DNA from: Petrosia ficiformis
Lineage: Eukaryota > Porifera > Demospongiae > Haplosclerida > Petrosiidae
Length of the DNA: 64,000 nucleotides
Reading direction: 5' to 3'
NCBI GenBank assembly: GCA_947044365.1
Contig: OX345636.1
Location: forward strand, 46,129,037 to 46,193,036
Shown: positions 55,261-64,000 of the stretch, in pieces
How positions within the stretch are numbered: the stretch's first letter is position 1
How the letters are laid out: each line of letters begins with the position of its first letter
Translations under genes and position numbers: made by a program
The notes under the pieces: model-generated
What the model was told of the DNA's origin: nothing
Database searches by the model: none
Seen by the model: the letters and a program-made list of their open reading frames with translations, nothing else

Positions 55261-56525
55261 CATGTACAGTGTACATGTACATTTGTATCTGTGTATGTGT
55301 TAAACAAGTACATGGGTACATGTACTATTTGATTTGACAATAGCAACTGACTGACAAAGCTAATTAGTCCTAACTGCTTACATGTACAGTGTACATGTAC
55401 ATTTGTATCTGTGTATGTGTTAAACAAGTACATGGGTACATGTACTATTTGATTTGACAATAGCAACTGACTGACAAAGCTAATTAGTCCTAACTGCTTA
55501 CATGTACAGTGTACATGTACATTTGTATCTGTGTATGTGTTAAACAAGTACATGGGTACATGTACTATTTGATTTGACAATAGCAACTGACTGACAAAGC
55601 TAATTAGTCCTAACTGCTTACATGTACATTGTACATGTACAGTGTACATGTACATTTGTATCTGTGTATGTGTTAAACAAGTACATGGGTACATGTACTA
55701 TTTGATTTGACAATAGCAACTGACTGACAAAGCTAATTAGTCCTAACTGCTTACATGTACATTGTACATGTACAGTGTACATGTACATTTGTATCTGTGT
55801 ATGTGTTAAACAAGTACATGGGTACATGTACTATTTGATTTGACAATAGCAACTGACTGACAAAGCTAATTAGTCCTAACTGCTTACATGTACAGTGTAC
55901 ATGTACATTTGTATCTGTGTATGTGTTAAACAAGTACATGGGTACATGTACTATTTGATTTGACAATAGCAACTGACTGACAAAGCTAATTAGTCCTAAC
56001 TGCTTACATGTACATTGTACATGTACAGTGTACATGTACATTTGTATCTGTGTATGTGTTAAACAAGTACATGGGTACATGTACTATTTGATTTGACAAT
56101 AGCAACTGACTGACAAAGCTAATTAGTCCTAACTGCTTACATGTACATTGTACATGTACAGTGTACATGTACATTTGTATCTGTGTATGTGTTAAACAAG
56201 TACATGGGTACATGTACTATTTGATTTGACAATAGCAACTGACTGACAAAGCTAATTAGTCCTAACTGCTTACATGTACAGTGTACATGTACATTTGTAT
56301 CTGTGTATGTGTTAAACAAGTACATGGGTACATGTACTATTTGATTTGACAATAGCAACTGACTGACAAAGCTAATTAGTCCTAACTGCTTACATGTACA
56401 TTGTACATGTACAGTGTACATGTACATTTGTATCTGTGTATGTGTTAAACAAGTACATGGGTACATGTACTATTTGATTTGACAATAGCAACTGACTGAC
56501 AAAGCTAATTAGTCCTAACTGCTTA
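55261..56525. repeat. 120/133-bp higher-order tandem array, ten units
   Basis: Units start at 55261, 55381, 55501, 55621, 55754, 55887, 56007, 56140, 56273 and 56393. Type A is 120 bp. Type B is 133 bp, with a 13-bp CATGTACATTGTA insertion at the start. The order is A A A B B A B B A B. Units otherwise look identical, so expansion or homogenisation is recent. The minus-strand open frames across it are translations of the repeat. Confidence 0.96.
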
Positions 56526-56671
56526 CATGTACATTGTACATGTACAATGTACATCATGTATTGCATGTTTCACATACATGTTTTGACAGTACATGCATTT
56601 TTACACCTTCATGGGATAGCACTATACTTACAAGCACTAATGGTATATACATGCACATGTACATGTGTACT

Positions 56672-56938
56672 AGTGTTGCTTTAGTATGACAATAATGACT
56701 ACTTTATAGTTATAGTATGCCTGGTTTCTCAAATGTTTAGTTATACATGTAGTTTAAATAACTACATTAGGATTACTAAAAGGGTTTTAGTTTTAGTTAA
56801 CTAACTAAAAGTGCCCATTATTGGCCATTTTTACTTTTTTAAATTTAGTTATATGTAAAAGTCACAATACATTAATAAGTTTTAGTTATACATGTAGATG
56901 TACATGTACATGTAGTTATAGTTAACTAAAACAACACT
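56672..56938. mobile_element. MITE, AGTGTTG...CAACACT family
   Basis: Starts AGTGTTGCTTTAGT and ends ACTAAAACAACACT; opposite orientation to 54706-55029. Confidence 0.75.
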
Positions 56939-59900
56939 AAACTTTGTACATGGTTGTACATGTACATGTTGTAGTACATGTACAGACTGTTTATGTTTAT
57001 AGCTATTCATAAATATTTTTTATCAACAAAGATTATCAATAAAGATTATTTTCATGTACATGTACTTGAAAACAGAAGCTTGTGCACATATATATATATA
57101 CAGTATAATATATATATATATCTCTATTGTAACAAGTACATGTTAATGTATTGCATGATGGTACATGTACTAAAAAAATAAACTTAATGACAAATAATGA
57201 GATACTATAATTTAAACTTAGTTTTGTAAATGACCAGCTGCTCAGATAATATACTGGTACACACACATGTACACATAACTCTATACAGCCGCAGAATCAT
57301 ACACTTGTATACACAACAGACAAAAGTATAGTAAACATTACATTAAAGTAGATATTTAATTAAAAAAACTTAGATAATAGTAATAGTAATAAATAGTAAA
57401 GTAATAGTAATAGGAATAGTAACTTGACGTTAAGTACATGTACAATGTACATTTGTAATATGTTCATTTATAGTAGAGCCAGTAGAGCTATACTAGAGAG
57501 AAATGTTTTCAAACAGAAAGATGACTTAGTGATTCTGTTTGTGAGAAACTCATGAACATCAAACGTATTGGTCATTTACATAATGTACATGTACATTCAG
57601 TTTAAAATAGGAAGGAATTAAATAAAATAATATATTAATCCATAAAAATAATAGTGATCATAATATATTTTTAAGGTAATATACATGTAGTAATAATAAT
57701 GTATTTTTAAGGTAATATACATGTACATGTACATGTACAGTATACATGTAGTACATGTAAATGTAATAAATACTAATAATATATTTTTAAGGTAATAATT
57801 AATATATTTATTACATTCAAGGAAGTACATGTACATCATGTATTACAATAAATTGTACATTGTAATTGACCACCATGTCTGAATTATCACACACACACAC
57901 ACACACACATACACATGTACATACACATGTACATACACATACATGTACATTGTATATAGAGATACATGTAGACATGCAGTGAAACAACTGCTTACATGTA
58001 TACATAGTCTCTATGTTTAAATTATTTCTACATGTACATGTATATGTAATACAGGAAGGAAACTACAGCCATTTCTATGGGCTCCTATACATTATAACCA
58101 CATAAAGGATTACAGTATATTATGATACATGTACATGTACATGTAGTATATAAACATGTACATGTATTTTAAATTATACTTGTCAGGTAAACCCATTACA
58201 AATTGTATTACTGTATATTCTATAGATACATGTGGTTATTAATAAACAAGATATGTACATGTAAATTATACAGTACAGACAAAATATGTATTGTAAAGGA
58301 ACTGACATGTACATGTACAGTATGTGTATTACACAGGCTAGACTTAAAACATATTACATGTATAAGGTCATACTTAGTACTAAAGTAACAAAGTTCACAA
58401 AAATAACAAGTAAATATATATTAGACAGATCAGTGACTCTGATGTTATTACAAAGGTAGATGACTGTACATGTATAGATTAATTATAATTGTTGTTGACT
58501 GTTATTACTGAGTTCAATGCACAACAAATCAAATCATACACACACCAGGTAATGGCTTAATTACAAAGAGAATGATACAGCTTACATTATATACATGTAT
58601 GTAGTTCAAACTAAAGGTTATTCATGACCTTAGAGAATGATACAGCTTACATTATATACATGTATGTACATGTAGTTCAAACTAAAGGTTATTCATGACC
58701 TTAGAGAATGTCCATAACTTCAGGAATGATCAACATACATGTACATGGGTACATGTACACATGTATTTCTAATCTTCCTTTAATATTCTTACATGTATAT
58801 TGTATGTACATGTACAAGTACATATGTACATGTATTTTTTAATGTTCTTATATTGTATGTACATGTACATGTACAAGTACATGTGTACATGATATTAAAC
58901 AATACATTGTACATGTACGCATGTTCATATTAAATGGTAATAATACACTACAACAACATTGTACTAATGCACTATAAGAAACAGGTTCTGTGCTGTAATA
59001 TTACTTTATTTATAATATACAAACTGTATATGAAACACTGAGTGGCAAAATGAGACAGACATGTGTTCTACTAAATGGTGTAAGCTTCCAGGAATAATTA
59101 AGGTATAAATTAATTAATTTTAATTCTTTTAAACACTGTACTTTCAATATTGATGTTTAAACATTTAATACTAGCATAACTTTGGTGTACTAACTTTCCG
59201 CATTTATTTTAATTATAAAGTAAACAGCTCTTTGTCAACCACTGGGTAGCAACTATCACGTGATTATCACATGAAAATACTTAGCCAAATCATGTATAGA
59301 GTGTATGCTGTATACTCATGATCAGTACATGTACTTCTGTACACTGTATAAACTAGCCTCATGCTCAAGCTCTTTAAGATGGCAGAGAAAAAGAGCCTGG
59401 ATTAAGTTGTTTGAGCATGTGCTAATTAAAAGCAAAACACACACGGTCACTAAAGAGTGTGTCAGTTTGTAGCACAATAATATGATGGCCAGGATCTGGT
59501 CCTTGTTTGGAACAGGAACAGGATATCAAAGGTGCTGTACAGCACAGAGATGAAAGGATAGAAACTATTGATTAAACTACCTAATATACTAATTATTCCA
59601 AGCAAAGCGAGGCTTTAGTTCAGCTCAATTGAATAGTGGTGGAGGCTCTAAACCAGAAGTGCATTTATACATCATAACACTACAGTGAGGTATTTAATGG
59701 TCTTATACATGTAGCTTAACAATGCTTTACATGGATTTCAACAGAATGGTCTGTCTCTTGGAACTTCCCTGCACTACTACATTTAATCAAGACACTCAGT
59801 TTTGGTTCTTTTCAGTTCAAACCACACCTTCCAATAATTCATGACGTCATGTAAAAACACACATCCTAATAATGATTGCATGCCGGGTTGTGTGACTTGT

Positions 59901-60853
59901 GTAACTGTGTTGTATCACATGCTTGAGCAAGGATTGGTTACACAAATGTATCTCTAGTAAATATTGTAATATAATACTATTGATCATTACATTCTCAATA
60001 GCTAGAAAAGTGCTCATAATTTTAGCTTTCAATGACCAACAAATCTTTTTACCTGTACTATTTTCATAACTTCCCGTTAATTATTTTGGCATCTTTTAAT
60101 TATATCCATGTATTAAAACATTAAACTATACTTTATAATGAATATTACATAATCATCAACAGTACACAAGAATGATGCATACAGCCATTGACATAATGTA
60201 TAAATTAACATGTGACAGGCATGTGATGTGTTTCTGTAAATTATTTCAGTATACCTAATTTTGGACGTATAGTTTATAGGGAGAATATCACATGCCTACT
60301 TTACACTGTGTTCCAATGGCTGTGTGTGTTATTCAACACTCACAGCTCCTTGATCACATTCAGAGGTTGTGAACAGACTTTAATTAAATGATAATCATTC
60401 ACGCTGGACATTCAGCTGTATACACACTTACAAACATAAACACAGTTGTATACATACAAGATATATAACCACAACTTGGAGCTCAGGAGCTGTCATATAA
60501 TATATATATAATTATATATATATCCAAATTGACATAAGTAAAGGTGTTAATTCATTACTACTCATGTAGGTTGTTAAATCTGGATTACTGTATAAACCAC
60601 ATAACTATTTTGATTATAATTGTTCATGTACAATAAAATTATTTAAAAACAAGTTTTGAAGATCTAAACCATTCACTGGCGCATAAATTCAGTTCTATTA
60701 CACATGTATCATTATCAGAGGTATTTAAACAATTATGTACCTTATGAATTCATAGGGTTCCAGTAATTCACTCTCACGCAGAGTTATAAGGAGTTGGTCA
60801 GTTGCTGCATAACAGGGCAAAGTGAAGTTTTTACACCCACTTGGATTATAGTT

Positions 60854-60897
60854 GTAGGCCGGTGAACACGTGATACATCACGTGTTCACCGGCCTAC
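60854..60897. repeat. Perfect 21-bp-arm hairpin
   Basis: Arms 60854-60874 and 60877-60897 are exact inverses with a 2-base centre. Each arm contains CACGTG overlapping its inner part. No target duplication seen. Confidence 0.92.
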
Positions 60898-61320
60898 ACT
60901 ACTGCACACCCACACTGCACTTACGGGGAAATTGGGTACGTGTAATTCTGTAATCATGGCTGAAACAATAGTTTATATTATTTGATAAAGATTCCTGTAG
61001 AACTTTAAGAGTAATTATAGTTATTTCAGCAGCTAGAAAAGCTATTAGGGTATCTCAAGTGTATCATTGACTATAATTATTATACTTATGATCATAGTTA
61101 TATTATATCCATCATCTTATTTGATGGATGGTCATGTAATGAAAATTACTACAGTTGCTATAAATCACTCTCAAAAAAAATTATCATGATTTTAATTACA
61201 AATCACTTTCACAAACGAAAGGAAAATCATATAATTGATATAGCTTGAATATTATTATTATAACAGCCAGCAATAAGGGTATGCATACAGAAATAAAAGT
61301 TTTAAACAGAAAAATTATTG

Positions 61321-64000
61321 TTAAGTAGTTTTATTGTTTAGCTGTTGTCTGCGAATCAACTTAATCGTCTCCTTCATATGGAGATTTGATTCATGCTTGC
61401 CTTCTATTATTTTAAGGTTTTCATCACATGGTCCGAAATATTGAGGCTTAGATGCATTGTTGACTACTTCATATACTTTAAATGCTGAACTATGGCCAGA
61501 CCTGTCAATGGTCACCCAAAGATCTTTCCCATCCTTTTTAACCCTGTAAAAAGGATCTCTCCAGCCTTCTACTTTGGATGACTCAGTTGCACTTTGCTTA
61601 ACACTTGCCCAAGTCTGTGCCTGCTTTGCACGCCAGTCATCTCTTCCTCCGCCACCACCTCTTCCACCTCCACCGCTATTACCACCACCTCCGCCGCTAT
61701 TACCACCACCTCTTCCACCTCCACCGCTATTACCACCACCTCCTCCATTTCCTCTATTTCCACCACTGGATGCACCATGGGAACTTACAGAAACACCTCT
61801 ACCAGAGCTATGACCACCATGCATTTGCAGGAGAGCATTTCTGACTGCCATTACTGCAACATGTTGTCCTTGTACTTTATTGTTAAGTGGTCTAGTCATC
61901 ATGGTACTTTGTAAGCCACCTCCTACATTGGTGAGGTTAAAAGTTCTTTTCTGATTTGCAGAATAAAGTTGTGATGGCCTTTGACACCAGGTATCTCCAT
62001 TCTCATTTCTGTAGTGTGGTGGAGGTAAAATCAAACGATTCCATCTATTATTGGTGTAGATAGTTTGTGTACCACATTGACTATTACTTTGTGAAGTGGT
62101 AGCTTTGTAATTCTTTTCATCAAAGGTTCGTCTTGTAGCATCAGTGAAACGATTTGTCTCACTCATTTTCACATTGGTGGCATTTCTGTTAGGCCAAGGT
62201 ACTCTACCTCTCACAATTTCAGGTGCAATCAGGACACCACCATAACATAATGACATATGATCATCATTCTGCTCTTTTAGAAATGCTGCAGGTACCCATT
62301 CACACTTCTTTGTTTTAATCTTTCCTCGTTTGGGTAACAACCTGTTTATTTTATTATTAAATGCAGTATACCTTTCCATGTGATGAGATATCAGCTGTCG
62401 TCGGATATCCTCACTACTTGGTACAGGTAAATTAGAGCAGATGTAGTCATGCAGTTCATTTTCTAAGTATGAACTTCTGTTAGACAGCCAACGACGAACA
62501 TATTCTTCGGTTGAGTATCGTGATATACTGTGCTGACACTGTTGCATTAGGATATCCACAATTTCAGTTACAACATTTTCGTCTTTAGCTCGAAGAACTT
62601 CTTTGACTTTATCCTCAATCATCGTATCAAAACTATAAGGATATGATGCTCTCATTGTTCTGATTTCATATGGCAGGTGTTCTTGAAACCGTCTAACTTC
62701 AGAAGATATTGTGGAAACATCATCAGCAGCTGGCCAGACACCAATTTGTTGTTTCAAGTTCTGGAGCATGTTATTCACTTGTGTTTTATGTTCTAATTTG
62801 GTATCCTGTTGTATAGTGCGTACTAATTCATTGGGTACCTCAACTCCAATGCCATTTCCTTTGTCTTTCAGATCTTGCAATATGCTTTTGAGCACAACTC
62901 CAAAAAATTGTAATTTTGATAACTCGTGTAAACGAGAGAACATTGGAAAGTGAATACTTAGTTCTGAGTAGTGAGCAGTGATATCAGATGCAAATTGAGC
63001 TTCAGGACTGTTTGGGTCTTCATCATCATCAGTATCTACAAGTTTGGCGTTAGATCCAGGAAGAAGGGGATGGCTTCGTATCTTCATTTCCATGCTTGAG
63101 AGGTGAATTTCCAACCGGGAACCAGCTTCAATTTCATCATAGGTCAATTTTTCTGCTTGAATCCAGAAGCGATGCATGTCTGTGCGATGTCCACCACGCT
63201 CAGCAACAGGTTTAATAGCCTCGCAGAGGTGTGTAGGGAGCTTCTTTGTTAAACCATGTTGGAGTGATCTCTGCTTGAATGGAGGTATAGCAGACACTTC
63301 TGCACCAACACTGAAAGTTTTAAGAAGTTAATCAGTCTCAAATAGTGTGTGGAGAGTGGCTGTGTCAGCAATTGCTTCAGGGAAATATCGCAATTTTTGA
63401 AATGGATGAAAGCGCTCACTCTCACTGGGTGGGTCTAAACTAAAGAAAATTGGATACATTTCATTGGCTTCCAGCTGTAGTACTGTACGCACATCATCTT
63501 CAGAGAACACACCTATTCTGCCTTCTCTGCTATTTGCAGGTACTACAATCAGCTCAATAGAAGGAGAGTTTGAGTCTAAATTGAGAACAAATCCTTCAAA
63601 GCTTGAATATTTCATGGGAATTCCCAATTTTGGCTGTTGAATGAGCCATCCTTCACTGTCTCGAGGACTGAGCGGAGAAGTCATGACATCAGCTACATCC
63701 TCCCATGACCACCCCTTCTCAAGGAGTAATTCTTCCATTGCTCGCGCACGAGTTCCTTCTGGATCATTAACAGGACATATATGGCGGAGATCATTTTCAT
63801 ACAGTTGGTAACGTAATTCAGATTCTTTCATTGATTTGCTCCTGGGGTCGATATATTGAAGATTAAGGATAAATTTCGTATGAAAGTCCTTTGTTACGAT
63901 GGAAAGCAATGCTGCTTCAGACAGTGAAACAGGTGGAGCTTGCCAGAAAGGACACATGCGGCAGGTGTGAACTATGGTGTCTATTAATCTTTTAAATAAG
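61321..64000 (-). CDS. Large protein with Gly-rich tether and toxin-domain-like C-terminus (partial, one in-frame stop)
   Basis: The frame is open from the right edge of the window (no stop between 63957 and 64000), so the N-terminus lies outside. It runs to a TAA at 63328-63330 and continues in the same frame to 61321, about 890 codons in all. The N-terminal two thirds are a mixed alpha/beta sequence I cannot name. Then comes a glycine-rich linker (about 61640-61760) with GNSGGGG/GRGGG repeats, and a final domain of about 80 residues (GWRDPFYR, DLWV, DRSGH, EGKHE). The linker plus a compact end with conserved K, D and H resembles small nuclease-type domains of bacterial polymorphic toxins; this is recollection, not a search result. 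The TAA may be a nonsense mutation, or lie in a 126-bp intron (donor 63425 GTGAGA, acceptor 63300 GTGCAG), which keeps phase but would remove protein-like sequence. Confidence 0.7.

Larger units (their letters stand above)
56526..61320. other. Gene-free region rich in ACATGT repeats, part 2
   Basis: More ACATGT clusters, a CA tract (about 57890-57910), a duplicated block GAGAATGATACAGCTTACAT (about 58570 and 58634) and AT-rich sequence. No credible gene. Confidence 0.65.

Noticed and set aside
55203..56466. Long repetitive minus-strand open frames (HVHVHCTC-type repeats)
   Set aside because: They are translations of the 120/133-bp tandem array, whose unit is open by chance in one frame; interrupted wherever unit phase changes, and of odd composition.
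61574..61914. Pro-rich and Thr-rich plus-strand frames
   Set aside because: Antisense shadows of the glycine-rich linker of the minus-strand gene.

Overview
The window looks like nuclear DNA of an animal, most likely a demosponge (Amphimedon-like). It is AT-rich, its genes have short GT-AG introns, the recognisable proteins are metazoan (mitochondrial glycine amidinotransferase, dynactin subunit 6, a seven-transmembrane receptor), and the rest is packed with small inverted-repeat transposons and ACATGT repeats. The organism is inferred from gene content and repeat style, not proven.

Layout. (1) 1-35131: a tandem array of glycine amidinotransferase (AGAT/GATM) genes, all on the minus strand. 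The window opens with the two 5' presequence exons of one copy whose body lies to the left (199-580). Three further copies follow: copy 1 (6187-14568, six exons), copy 2 (17631-20989 plus tentative 5' exons to 23596) and copy 3 (24735-35131, five exons, the most divergent). Exon lengths 187, 176 and 93 bp are identical in the three complete copies and the catalytic Asp, His and Cys are kept. Between and inside the genes are decayed RecQ-helicase, reverse-transcriptase, integrase-like and hAT-transposase fragments. (2) 35390-43701: a six-exon plus-strand gene for dynactin subunit 6, head-to-head with AGAT copy 3 across only 258 bp; its introns hold two tRNA-headed SINE-like copies, a fold-back tRNA-like pair, a 42-bp minisatellite and nested inverted-repeat elements. 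(3) 44725-46656: a single-exon minus-strand rhodopsin-like receptor with unusual DRC and HPIIE motifs and a long repeat-bearing tail. (4) 46657-61320: about 14.6 kb without a credible gene, dominated by ACATGT palindromic repeats, hairpins, TA runs, a hAT element and a 120/133-bp higher-order tandem array. (5) 61321-64000: a large minus-strand gene running off the right edge, with a glycine-rich tether and a small C-terminal domain reminiscent of bacterial polymorphic-toxin nuclease domains, interrupted by one in-frame TAA.

Functional reading. The AGAT copies would make guanidinoacetate (creatine or related guanidino compounds) in mitochondria; tandem copies with different presequence exons suggest paralogue diversification. 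Dynactin 6 is a housekeeping gene that may share a promoter with AGAT copy 3. The receptor and the toxin-like gene are lineage-type genes with no clear link to the others. Several transposon insertions can be ordered in time, because copy 2 keeps the empty sites of insertions found in copy 1 and because target-site duplications are intact.
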